Of a DNA stretch of 64,000 nucleotides, positions 20,848-31,729 are shown in pieces. The translations under genes and the position numbers were made by a program. Positions within the stretch are counted from its first letter, which is position 1, and the number at the start of each line of letters is the position of its first letter. Source of the stretch: Ostrinia nubilalis (Eukaryota > Arthropoda > Insecta > Lepidoptera > Crambidae). The stretch lies in assembly GCF_963855985.1 (NCBI RefSeq), contig NC_087118.1, forward strand, positions 4,464,001 to 4,528,000, given 5' to 3'. The notes beneath the pieces were generated by a model. The model was not told the DNA's origin, did no database searches, and was given only the letters and a program-made list of their open reading frames with translations.

Positions 20848-23257
20848 ACACGGTGAGCCACGCCGGCAGGCTAACACGTTTTTACAATCAATGGTCTATG
20901 TTAACAAACGACGCTACTATATTATCGTGGATATCGGGCTATAAAATACCATTTGCACGACCTGTAATTCAAAACGATCCTCCTAAATGTCGATCATACT
21001 CTGATTATGAAAAATCACAAATTAAGGAGTGTATTGATGAGCTTTTGTCTATTGGTGCCATCTCCTCTTGTCAGCCATGCCAGTATCAGTTTCTTTCTAG
21101 TTATTTTCTAGTACCTAAGCCAAATGGGAAAAATAGATTTATTTTAAATTTAAAGCAGTTAAATAAATTTATCGACACAGAACACTTCAAATTAGAAGAC
21201 TTACGTACAGCTATAAAATTAGTATCCGAAAATAACTATATGTGTACAATCGACCTGAAAGATGCATATTTTTTAATTTTAATCCAAGATGATTATAAAA
21301 AATACCTTCGATTTCAATTTGGCGACAATGAGGAGATGTACCAATTTAATGTTTTACCCTTCGGCCTCAACACGGCACCTTTTGTTTTTACGAAATTAAT
21401 GAAGCCGGTTGTCAGTCTGCTAAGATCTTGTGGTTATATATCTACTATTTATCTTGATGATATTTTATTAATATCTGACAGTTACAGTAGTTGTTTTGAA
21501 AACTCTAATGCTACCATAAACTTGCTTATAACTCTGGGCTTTATTATTAATCATGATAAAAGTGATATGGAACCTAAAACTGTCTGTAAAAGACAATGCC
21601 GGAAATTGGCGTCTTTTTTTTTTCGCGCGGCCATCGACCAAACCTTCTTTTTTGATTACAAAATAGTGTAATAAACCAAACTTACTATGACATGTATACC
21701 TCTAAACTCAGTCTGAACTGAGTTACGAGCATTAGAAGTTTGATGATTTTACATACTAGATTTGCTTTTTGCGCGCAAGTTTTGTAAGAAATTGCAACAA
21801 AATAGTGACATTGTATGTGTAAACAAACAATAACATCCATCAAAGGCTCCAGACATCAGTATGCAGCAGAATCAGCGCAATAAAAAAATACCGCAATATT
21901 TTGTTGCAATTTCTTACAAAACTTGCGCCCAAAAAGCAAATCTAGTATGAAAATCATCAAACTTCTAATGCTCGTAACTCAGTTCAGACTGAGTTTAGAG
22001 GTATGCATGCCATAGTAAGTTTAGTTTATTACACTATTTTGTAATCAAAAAACAAAGTTTGGTCGATGGCCGCGCGAAAAAAAAAAGACGCCACCTTCCA
22101 TACAAAATCTGGCATTGCCATTTTTAGGTTATATTATTGACACTGAAAACTTCCATATCAGTTTACCACGGGAAAAAATAAATAAAATACAAGAAAAAGT
22201 AAAATTTTTCAAAAATAAATCTAGATGCAAAATAAGGGACTTTGCAAGTTTCCTCGGGTTACTCAATTCTGCTTGTTTAGCTACTGAATACGGATGGCTT
22301 TATACAAAAAGCTTCGAAAGGTGTAAATATTTAAATCTGAAAAATAATAATGAAAATTATGATATGTATATGGATATTCCTGAGAGTCTAAAATCGGAAT
22401 TTGATTGGTGGTTAAAAGCAATGGAGAACCCAGTAAATAAAATAAAATATGACGAATACTGTATAGAAATTTTCAGTGATGCTTCGACTATGGGGTGGGG
22501 GGCTGCGTGTGGTGAGGAAACTGCGAGCGGCATTTGGACTGAAAAAGAACGTAGCATGCACATCAACTACTTAAAAATACTTGCTGCCTTTTTAGGCCTT
22601 AAAGTTGTCGCGAGAAATTTAAATAACTGTCAAATATTGCTTCGAATCGACAATGCCACTGCAATATTCTACGTAAATCGTATGGGCGGTGTCCAGTTTC
22701 CTCACTTGACGCAAATAGCCCGTGAATTATGGAAATGGTGCGAGGCAAAAAATATTATAGTCTTTGCTGCATATATTAGCTCCGCAGACAACACTCTAGC
22801 CGATTCAGAGTCTAGGCGGGTGCATCCTGACGTTGAATGGGAACTTGCGGATTTTGCATTTCAAAAAATTCAAAATGTTTTCGGTATACCTGAAATAGAC
22901 ATTTTTGCTAGCAGAGTTAACAAAAAATGTCCAAAGTATATTTCCTGGCACAGGGATCCAGACGCATTTGCCACCAATGCTTTTACAATACCCTGGACAA
23001 TTTTTTTTTTCTATGGCTTTCCGCCATTTAGTATGATACTTAAAACTATTCGTAAAATAATAAAGGATAAAGCCAAGGGTATTCTAGTTGTGCCTTCGTG
23101 GCCAACTCAGCCATGGTTTCCTGTTTTTAAAAAGCTGCTTGTCTCAAAGCCCTTGGTCTTTGAGCCATCTCAGAACTTAATATTTTCTCATTCCAGCAAC
23201 CGCAACGTTCACCAACGACTTACCCTGGTTGCCGGAATCTTATCACCAGATCAATGA
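20748..23257 (+). pseudogene. pol: DIRS reverse transcriptase-RNase H, split by MITE
   Basis: This frame (-1 relative to gag) is open upstream through the gag 3' end; there is no ATG near the RT start, so expression by frameshifting or internal initiation is likely. RT: FLVPKPNGKNRFILNLKQLN, CTIDLKDAYFLI (first catalytic Asp), FNVLPFGLNTAPFVF, IYLDDILLISDS (YLDD box). The gene is cut after DKSDMEPKTVCK by a foldback MITE and resumes with FLGYIIDTENF at about 22,117. RNase H: IFSDASTMGWGA, HINYLKILAAFLGL, LLRIDNATAIFYVNR, SADNTLADSESR. The C-terminal part (DPDAFATNAF, VVPSWPTQPWFP) is the region conserved after RNase H in DIRS/PAT elements. The TGA stop overlaps the recombinase ATG (ATGA at 23,254-23,257). 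Confidence 0.85.
21588..22124. mobile_element. Foldback MITE, copy 1, inside DIRS RT
   Basis: About 535 bp with inverted arms of about 210 bp around a loop near 21,810-21,895. Ends carry GGCATTGCC/ACAATGCC and a GGCGTCTTTTTTTT tract next to CGCGCGGCCATCGACC. The left end lacks about 12 bases present at the right. It interrupts the RT frame. No transposase. A second copy is at 27,463-27,999. Confidence 0.85.
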
Positions 23258-24219
23258 TTAAGAAACAGGTTCCACTATCTTCAATTAATATAATTCTAGC
23301 TTCTTTGGCTGAAAATACGATAAAGCAATATGACACATGTTTAAAAAAGTGGTTCCAATTCTGTATTGCTCATAATTACAATCTGTTAGAGGAGTCTGTT
23401 CCAAATATCTTACTCTTCTTAACTGAGCAGTTCGAAGCTGGTGCTCAGTACGGTACCCTTAACAGCTGTAAGTCCGCACTGTCTCTAATTTTTAGACCAC
23501 AAATTGGAAATGACATAAGAGTCAAGCGTCTATTCAGGGGTATATTCCGATTACGTCCCCCGTTGCCAAAATACAATTGTACTTGGGATACCTCGTTAGT
23601 CTTAGATCATTTAGGTAAATGTTTTCCCAATCAATCTTTAAGTTTGGAGAAAATTTCTAAGAAGCTTGTTACCTTATTAGCCCTAACGACCGCTCATAGG
23701 ATCCAAACTCTATCTAAGATTAACATTCATAATATTGAACGATACCCGGACAAGATAATTATTAAAATTCCTGATCTTATAAAAACTTCTCGTATTGGAT
23801 CACAACAGCCTACTCTAGTTTTGCCTTCTTTTCATAATAAACCTCAAATCTGTCCCGTTAACACTTTGGATTCGTATCTAAATATTACTGAAACCTTACG
23901 CACTGACAATTCTCATCTCTTTATCAGTTTACGAAAACCACATTCTAAAATTACATCTCAGTCTCTTAGTCGTTGGGTTAAAAACACACTTGAAGTATGT
24001 GGGGTAGATGTATCCATTTTTACAGCGCACAGCACTAGGCATGCTGCGACTTCTAAGGCATATAAACTTGGGGTCAACATCGATTTAATCAGAAAAACGG
24101 CAGGGTGGACTGGCAGCTCAAATACCTTTGGGCGTTTCTATCATAGAGAAATTTATAACAATGTGGAACAAACTTCTTTTGCCAGGTCTATTATAACAGG
24201 TGAATCGAATGATGATTAA
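23254..24219 (+). CDS. DIRS tyrosine recombinase (integrase)
   Basis: 321 residues from ATG 23,254 to a TAA at 24,217. Phage-integrase-family recombinase that would integrate the circular DNA copy. N-terminal SAM-like core-binding region (ENTIKQYDTCLKKWFQFC); catalytic residues visible: Arg in TTAHRIQTLSKINIH, His-x-x-Arg in FTAHSTRHAATSKAYKLG, the Trp in KTAGWTGSSNTFGRFYHRE and a downstream Tyr in RFYHREIY. No stop or frameshift, so this ORF is better preserved than RT. The start overlaps the RT-RNase H stop by ATGA, suggesting termination-reinitiation. Confidence 0.9.
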   Translation: MIKKQVPLSSINIILASLAENTIKQYDTCLKKWFQFCIAHNYNLLEESVPNILLFLTEQFEAGAQYGTLNSCKSALSLIFRPQIGNDIRVKRLFRGIFRLRPPLPKYNCTWDTSLVLDHLGKCFPNQSLSLEKISKKLVTLLALTTAHRIQTLSKINIHNIERYPDKIIIKIPDLIKTSRIGSQQPTLVLPSFHNKPQICPVNTLDSYLNITETLRTDNSHLFISLRKPHSKITSQSLSRWVKNTLEVCGVDVSIFTAHSTRHAATSKAYKLGVNIDLIRKTAGWTGSSNTFGRFYHREIYNNVEQTSFARSIITGESNDD

Positions 24220-24281
24220 TTTATAAGTTAAAAATGTTTATAATTAAAAATTTAAACAGTATAACTTAAAGGGAATAATAA

Positions 24282-24968
24282 TTATACTCACCAACGAATC
24301 TCTCTATAACTGCACATAGTTGTACCGACCGCACTTCATGTCACTGTGGGAAACTTTCTCCGGTGTCATCAATAAAATACCTGGGCATAACTATAGACAG
24401 TAATCTCAATTGGAAAAGCCATATTGACACGCTCGGGAAAAGAATTCGAAAATTAATCTGTATCTTTAAAAAAATTAGACATATAAAAGACCCAAACACT
24501 ATCAAAACCGTATATTACTCATTGTGCCAATCACTGTTAACCTATGGTATAGTGGCATGGGGCGGAGCCAAAAAATCTAATCTCATCAACATAGAGCGTG
24601 CACAGAGGGCCGTTATTAAAGTTCTACATTTTAAACCTTTCCGTTATCCTACGGCTAAACTTTATCAGGAATTCGAGGTACTTACGGTAAGGCAGTTGTT
24701 CATAAAGGCTGCGATCCTACACCAACATCGTTTACCACAACCTACAATTATATCAAGGAGACGTGTGCCTCCTGTTTTTAAGGTACCGGAATTCAAAACT
24801 TTGTTCGCACGCGATTTTTTACCCTATATGGGCCCTTGGCTGTATAACAAAATTAATTCTGCTTTTACTTCTATTCGGGATGTAACGTACATAACATGCA
24901 AAAAAATTATAACAACCCTACTATTAAAACTAGATTATGAAGCTACAGAGAAATTATTGAAAATATGA
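24282..24968 (+). pseudogene. LINE RT C-terminal fragment
   Basis: Frame open from the LINE's truncated edge to a TGA at 24,966. Motifs typical of the post-RT thumb region: CHCGKLSPVSSIKYLGITID, NLNWKSHIDTLGKRI, QSLLTYGIVAWGGA, RAQRAVIKVL. The RT catalytic YADD box is missing upstream because the LINE is 5'-truncated. Confidence 0.8.
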
Positions 24969-25028
24969 GGCATATTACTGACTATATATTTTATATTATC
25001 TACATTATATAAAACTTTATTAATTATT

Positions 25029-25215
25029 CTATGTACGCTATGATATAAAATGGCGATTTTGTAGGTAGGTATATTATTACGTTATCATATTATTAAGTAT
25101 TAAAATATCATACTAAAAAAAAGTATTTTACTTTGGCGTACTCAAATATAATAAATAACTAATATGCATTTATTTCGTCTTACAAATATTTTAATTAGAT
25201 AAAAATACTATACAT
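25029..25215 (+). repeat. 187-bp direct repeat, left copy
   Basis: Starts CTATGTACGCTATGAT and ends AATACTATACAT; LINE 3' UTR sequence. Identical by eye over all 187 bases to 30,450-30,636. Confidence 0.9.
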
Positions 25216-26244
25216 CCGTACCGCGCGGGAATAACTTGACATCTCGACCTGCACTTTTTTTTTTTTATTAGCTTAAACGTTTCCTCTACCTTATACCCTT
25301 CTGGTATAAAAAACTCAACTCGAAATTCCCAAAAATACTTGAAATACAGCTCTTGTTCATAAGTAAATATCTCCAATTTAGGCAATAAATATTTGACATA
25401 ACGATATATCCAATTAATATTATTCGTACAAACATTTATATTTCGATTTATCAATGTATGTCAGAACATGTATTTGTTAATATCTCGACTTATACATTTA
25501 TGGATTTTCGTTTTTAATTTGACAAAAACAGTTATCAAGTTATGATCCCCTCTGAGTACTAAACATATCCATGATATGTGCAGTTGTCTAGTTATGCACA
25601 CTGTCAAGAGTTTGGATGTTTGGAGTTATCCAGCTATTACATTCGTATAATCATATTTTTATATGTGTCATTAGCAGTTTTTAAAATATAACATTGTCAG
25701 GATTTCGAGCGTCTTTAAATATTTTTTACTTAGCAACCCCTGAAAAATTTTTTTAAATATATTTAAGCGTTAATTATTACTTTTACCTACTATTTTCAAT
25801 AGTTTAAAACTAAATTAACGTTTAAATAGCAAGTTGAAAGTAGAAAGATAAGTTTAGTCAATAGGTAGGTACTATCTACTAATGTTTTTTCATAACAGAC
25901 TAAGATTTCGTTTGACAACCGAATACAGGGTGTTGATTTCAATCCTCGCCATATTTATTTAGGTGATCTATTATGACTTATATAAACGCATTATCCACCA
26001 AAAAAAAAAATTACAAACTAAAGTAGAATTTTTAGCGAATATTTTCCGTGCGACATCAACTGTACTGTGGCTCGTAATACTGCAATACGTTTCAACTGCG
26101 GCACCCATCGAGCTACGCGGATCGCTCGTTTATCATGTCTGATAGTCTACTGAAGGAAGCCACGTAAAATAGGTAGTGTAAATAGGTATTTTTGTTTGAC
26201 TAACTAAAGTTAAAGTTCGTTTTAAATTAGTTTGCTGTTTCCTA

Positions 26245-26270
26245 TGTGTGTGTGTGTGTGTGTGTGTGTG
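26245..26270. repeat. (TG)n microsatellite
   Basis: About 13 TG dinucleotides in a row. Confidence 0.95.
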
Positions 26271-27462
26271 TATTGGAGCGTACCTACACGCGCTTTCCGC
26301 CACTACCTACCGCAATCGCGGGAGTATTTTGTACACAAAATTACCAGATTATTTACTCCCTACATTAAAAAAAAACACATTCCTTTAAGTTTAGAACTAG
26401 GTACCTACTCACCGATGCGACTTCAGATGCGTTTCCACGTGCCCTCCCGTAACAGTAAACCATGTTTACGTACTCACGAGCACTGTACGTATGGTTTGGC
26501 ATCTTCCTAACACTCACTCACTATTATTACACTCACTATCACACTTTCACACACTAAATACTCAAAACCGCACGAGAAAACAATAAAAAATCGCAAATTT
26601 GCAATTAGAAAAGTGCATTCGATGAAATACGTCCATCGAATGTCGTCGTGAATCGGTAGTTATCGTTATTCTTCATTTTCAACTAGGTACTTTACGTAAT
26701 TTTTAACATCAGAAAAGTTTAATTTCGTCAGTTTAGTACAGGAAGTCTATCAACGAATGAGAATGTAAAAGCGGCGGGAAAAATACTTTGTTTAATCTTT
26801 GTGAACTAAAGATTCGTCCTATCATTAATGCTCTTAAAGCAAGCTTTCAAAACACTCAAATGCAAATGATTTGTAGATCTTTAATTACTAATCGTTATTA
26901 TTAAAACGATAAGAATATCAATAAATTTTGGTAGTTATTTCGTGTAATGAAATTACATTCATTTAAAATAATCCCGAACATGATGATGAATTATTTTATG
27001 TAAGTTATGAAGAATGGAAGTCTAACCTGAACCTAACTAACATTCGTTCAGGGTATTTAAATTAAACGCCGCGATAGAAATGAAATTACGTTATTACGGT
27101 AGTAGGAAGTAATAAGTACTAGAAAACAGTTATCAAGCAGAGAGGAAGAGAAAAGTTGAAGTTACAAGGCAAGAAATAAGAAAATAGCGATTGAGTACTA
27201 GGTATTCTAAATACGAGCTAGATTTCGCGGAGCGTGCGCGCAGCCTCTCTGCGTGGATAGCAAAATCGGACTGATGAACAGAGAAAATCGATGATCCACG
27301 ATTGAGCGCCGGCCGCCCGATGACGCCCGAAACACGAAGATGGGGAAGAACCTATTCCGTGCGAGCCCGATGTCCGTGCCGCGCGCGAGGCGGTGGTATT
27401 ATTGTATTCAATTACAAGTCACCGCTCCAAATGAAAGATATGAAATTTTCTTTTAAGATATG

Positions 27463-27999
27463 AAAAGACAATGCCGGAAATTGGCGTCTTTTTTTTTTCG
27501 CGCGGCCATCGACCAAACTTTGTTTTTTGATTACAAAATAGTGTAATAAACCAAACTTATTATGACATGTATACCTCTAAACTCAGTCTGAACTGAGTTA
27601 CGAGCATTAGAAGTTTGATGATTTTCATACTAGATTTGCTTTTTGCGCGCAAAGTTTTGTAAGAAATTGCAACAAAATAGTGAGATTGTATGTGTAAACA
27701 AACAATACCATCCATTAAAGGCTCCAGACATCAGTATGGAGCAGAATCAGCGCAATAAAAAAATAGCGCAATATTTTGTTGCAATTTCTTACAAAACTTG
27801 CGCACAAAAAGCAAATCTTGTATGAAAATCATCAAACTTCTAATGCTCGTAACTCAGTTCAGACTGAGTTTAGAGGTATACATGCCATAGTAAGTTTGGT
27901 TTATTACACTATTTTGTAATCAAAAAACAAAGTTTGGTTGATGGCCGCGCGAAAAAAAAAAGACGCCACTTTCCATACAAAATCTGGCATTGCCATTTT
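27463..27999. mobile_element. Foldback MITE, copy 2
   Basis: Near-identical to 21,588-22,124, with the same missing bases at the left end, so both descend from one deleted master. Arms fold on each other; no coding capacity. Confidence 0.85.
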
Positions 28000-28799
28000 G
28001 TTTAGGAACTGAAATCAATCGAGTTTAAAAACAAAATCTTGTCTTATCTCCTATCGAAAGTGAAGGAACAAGAGTTTGCCAGTATGTTATTTCTAGGTGT
28101 TCAGTTTGCGGTATTAAGTAAGTTAAGTTTTATTTTAATTATTACTATCGTAAAGACGTAAAAGTTATTAAGGTAGAGAGCTGGAAATGTAAGGAATAAC
28201 GAACCTGTAGGAAAGAGCATTATTGTCATCTGTTTACAGTACTTTTGAATAATAAGTAGGTACAAGCTTATCACACACATAAAAGCATGGTTTAATTAAA
28301 AAATAATAATAATGTAGGTTCTGTAAAAAAAAATATTTTGCGGAAGGAAGCAAATTCGTGTAAAAGGTTTTTTTATTAATTAAAGAGTACTTAATTAATT
28401 AGTTTTTAGAACAACAAATAAACTCGTAACATGATAAGGTGTAAGTAACTAATTTACTCATTACATTTTTAGGGTAGATTTGGATTAAGCTCTGTCCAGT
28501 AGTCGTCTTTGAACTCACAGCTGATTGTGGCTGATAGTTGACTGACTCATGGGCGAGCGCGGGTAGTGGGGCGTGGGACGGGGGGCGCAGCGTTTGCCCG
28601 GGTCACCGGGTGAGCGCCGCGCGCCGTTTGCGTTGGGGGACTATTCTGCACTGTAGTGGTCGATTATGGAAATCGTAGATATTTAAAAAATAATAATAAA
28701 AAATTTGGAAGTCAGTTTTTTTGCTGATTCGTGATCAGAATAAGCTACTTAATCTACTCCCTAAATATGGCGGGTATTGAAATCAACACCCTGTATAAG

Positions 28800-30432
28800 T
28801 AAAAAATGTAATAATAAACTTTTAGGTCAACTTTAAGTTCCGGATATTTTTTATAGTCTATTGACTTTAATGACATTAATTAGGAATAATGATGAGGTAA
28901 GTAGGGTCGATACGCCAGATCTCGTCCATTTAGTGAGTTGGTAGATTTGAGGAATAAATATAATATACAATTTATCGAAATCATTTTGAACGAAAAATTG
29001 TTGTCATTATGCTCCCTTTAGTCTTTGTAAGTATAGTATTAAACTTGCTCTAAACCATTAGAAGTTTTAATATCTTTTTAATATTAATATAATATAGAAA
29101 AAATGCATTCAAAATCACTAATAATTAATAACAGCATGGAAATAAAAAATATAGATAAAATCTTACTAATTGGTATTCAAAATATTTAGGTATCACACTT
29201 AATAATTATAAACATACATTTATATTTTAGTTAATTTCATTTTTTTAAATTTCAATAGTATGGCTCAATTTGCAATATGGTCTCCTCTCTAGGCACAGTT
29301 TGCTTTTTAATATTATTTACAACGTCTGTATTTAAAAAAATGTCGTGATAATGTGGACGCAAATTGGCTATCACAAAGGGTAAGCTACATTTGGAGCGTG
29401 TATTAGCGTCCCGGAAAAGGCCTAAGTACTGAAAAAAATCTTTGTGTTTGATAAGTCATGTAAATAACGTTTTAAGTAATATACAACATGCATTGTTTGT
29501 ATATTTTAATATCTTAGACCCAGTTAGACCAGACCGCGATCACTTCTGACGCAAAGTGGAAATTTCATTGTAGTAAATTCGCATCCACCTTATTTTAAGT
29601 GTCATTTAATAAAGTACAATCACCGATATCATTATCCGTATTGTATGGTTCATGGTTAAGGCTTAGAGACTGCGGTAAATCCCAAACTAGACCTAAATAT
29701 ATTAAAAACTTACCTTGAAACGCGCACCTGCTCACGTGGGATTTATTTTTGGCAAAAACGGTAGCATGATATAAGATTTTTTAAATTTTTTTTAACCTGT
29801 CATACATTCAGGGAATCATAGCAATAGCTTACGTTCAAGAGTGATCCATCATTTGGACGTGAACTGGACGGTGGACGCGAAAGGTCGTGTCGACCTTACG
29901 CAAAAATATATCCAGTTAATTTTAATTATTTTAAGCTTAATGGTAAGCCTAAAATAATTAAAATTAATTGTGCTTGTTATGAAGCATGGCTTTTGTTCTT
30001 TTATTTGTCTTTTTTTTAATTTTAAGTAAACATACAATTATCTGATGAAAAGCAATCATAATCTGCGATTATATTTGATTTTTCTAATAAATTTGTAACT
30101 ATTTCATTGCAAAAGTGATAAAAATATGTTCTATTTTTATGTTTTGTTTTTTTACATAAACTTCATTCAAAATAATTAACTTAAATCCAATTTTTACACC
30201 TTAAATGTTTGTTTTTCTTTGGTGAATAACTTGACAAGTCGTCGGTACACAACTTGACAAGTCTTTTTTTTAATAGATTAAGAAGATAATTTAATCAAAT
30301 TCTTACGCCAATCGAAAGATACGCATCAAATTAGCTTATTTCAATCATAAAAATATCAATTATCATTAATTCCGATTTACCAGAGAACTCTAAACTTTAA
30401 AATCGCTCCCCTGAAAAGTACGCAAAAATGAC
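28800..30432. other. AT-rich interior of the TIR element, one strong hairpin
   Basis: No coding frame recognised. At 29,914-29,965 two arms of about 20 bases (TTAATTTTAATTATTTTA and inverse) surround a short loop. Confidence 0.5.
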
Positions 30433-30449
30433 ATGTCAAGTTATTCCCG

Positions 30450-30636
30450 CTATGTACGCTATGATATAAAATGGCGATTTTGTAGGTAGGTATATTATTA
30501 CGTTATCATATTATTAAGTATTAAAATATCATACTAAAAAAAAGTATTTTACTTTGGCGTACTCAAATATAATAAATAACTAATATGCATTTATTTCGTC
30601 TTACAAATATTTTAATTAGATAAAAATACTATACAT
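30450..30636 (+). repeat. 187-bp direct repeat, right copy
   Basis: Same 187 bases as 25,029-25,215. The LINE 3' UTR continues after this copy, whereas the left copy is followed by the inserted element. Confidence 0.9.
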
Positions 30637-31050
30637 AGACCCTAAATTATATTATCATTATATCTTTTTGCTCATAAACTGCATCATTTGGTTGACACAA
30701 TATTTTATTTTATCACAATAACTAATTTGTTTATAAATATTACACATTCGAGTAAACCTAGCGAATGTGTACTGTCTGTTTTGATTGTGCTATGTGGCTA
30801 TCATGGACGACGTGCTGTCACTACTCTGCCGCAACACAGTTTTATTACTAGCGCGGAGGGTAGTTGTCAATCTCGCCTACCAATGTACTACATAAATTTT
30901 TAACATGTACCTTATTTAACATCACGTTTGTGTTTTGGACAAATAAAGTTATTATTATTATTATATTATTAATTACATAATTTTTTATTACTCAAGCGAT
31001 TGTCTTTATTTTAGAATGATGTGATGTTTTACGATTTTCATCTCTCAATG

Positions 31051-31170
31051 TCTACATGTGTATTACTTAATCTCGAAGGACGAAGCTTGAGTATAATTAA
31101 TGATTAAACGAACTTACCTGTACGTGAAGTTCTATCATAATTATACGATAGCTTCGTCCGAAGAGATTAA
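31051..31170 (+). repeat. DIRS internal complementary region
   Basis: 31,052-31,098 is the reverse complement of the outer left end (19,061-19,106); 31,096-31,170 is the reverse complement of the outer right end (31,364-31,438). The two complementary parts overlap by AT, consistent with a template for joining element ends in circle formation. Confidence 0.9.
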
Positions 31171-31228
31171 CAACCCTCCCACCCAAACCCTGAAGTAAAA
31201 TATCACATATTAATAACTCTGAACATAA

Positions 31229-31438
31229 TGACAACTAGTGGCGATACAGCGATAACGTTGGAAGTTGTAACGGTAACGGTATTTTGATTTTTTATTAAAT
31301 ATTAGTACTCTCAAATAACTGTGCTAACTGGCGACATGGTAGGTGCTACTACATGTGTATTACTTAATCTCTTCGGACGAAGCTATCGTATAATTATGAT
31401 AGAACTTCACGTACAGGTAAGTTCGTTTAATCATTAAT
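31229..31438 (+). repeat. DIRS right inverted terminal repeat
   Basis: Inverse of the left repeat over 31,229-31,372, then about 66 bases specific to the right end, ending CGTTTAATCATTAAT. Confidence 0.9.
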
Positions 31439-31729
31439 AACTTGTCTTCATAACGTAGGTAATAAAATAATATAAAATCGAGTCCTAAACAAGATATTAT
31501 ATTTTTAATCAATATTTTCCAACTGTGTTAGTTAGTTTAATCAATCTACAATTATAGTATATTTTGTTGAACTTTACGTTGTAAAAAAGATTTTCGAATT
31601 GTAGGAAAATTTTAAAAGCTAAGGGTTGTTAATAAATGTCATGATTTTTAATAACTCAACTTATACTATTTGGTTAACAACTAATAAATTGCAACCGATA
31701 TCGAAAAAGTGTAAAATTAATATGTTAGA
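31439..31729. other. Unassigned AT-rich spacer
   Basis: Nothing recognised between the DIRS right end and the Helitron cluster. Confidence 0.35.

Larger units (their letters stand above)
25926..28793. mobile_element. 2.9-kb TIR element with TA flanks
   Basis: Ends CAGGGTGTTGATTTCAAT and its inverse, extended by (C/T)CGCCATATTTA at both ends (TIR about 32 bp). Flanking TA on both sides fits Tc1/mariner-type insertion. No transposase recognised. Contains a (GT)n tract, GC-rich patches at 27,220-27,400 and 28,540-28,650, and the second foldback MITE. Confidence 0.8.
25216..30449. mobile_element. 5.2-kb TIR element between the 187-bp repeats
   Basis: Left end CGTACCGCGCGGGAATAAC followed by TTGACAT; right end its inverse (ATGTCAAGTTATTCCCG at 30,433-30,449). 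The core TIR GCGGGAATAACTTGACAT is perfect. Subterminal copies of AACTTGACA(A/T)GTC recur at about 30,222-30,262, with ATCAAGTTATG at 25,537. I see no transposase frame; most content is AT-rich, plus another nested TIR element. Superfamily unknown. Confidence 0.7.
24270..30972 (+). mobile_element. 5'-truncated LINE inserted in DIRS, itself interrupted
   Basis: Begins within the RT C-terminal region and ends with a 3' UTR (30,637-30,972) carrying AATAAAG and a (TTA)n tail. It is split by a 5.2-kb TIR element flanked by 187-bp repeats of LINE 3' UTR. It lies between the recombinase gene and the internal complementary region of the DIRS element. CR1/Jockey-like by its RT C-terminus. Confidence 0.75.
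19059..31438 (+). mobile_element. DIRS-like tyrosine-recombinase retrotransposon with nested insertions
   Basis: Left terminus ATTATACTCAAG at about 19,059; right terminus ..AATCATTAAT at about 31,438. Inverted terminal repeats (19,081-19,224 against 31,229-31,372) and an internal complementary region at 31,051-31,170, whose left half is complementary to the outer left end and right half to the outer right end, are the hallmark of DIRS-1-type elements, which replicate through a circle. Gene order gag, RT-RNase H, tyrosine recombinase agrees. The native element would be about 5 kb; the rest is inserted LINE, TIR elements and MITEs. Confidence 0.9.

Noticed and set aside
25216..30449. Integrated viral DNA circle (bracovirus-like)
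   Set aside because: No virulence-type gene or known integration motif; inverted termini point to a DNA transposon.
25029..30636. 187-bp repeats as LTRs of a retrotransposon
   Set aside because: They are LINE 3' UTR, do not start TG/end CA, and the insert has inverted termini and no gag/pol.
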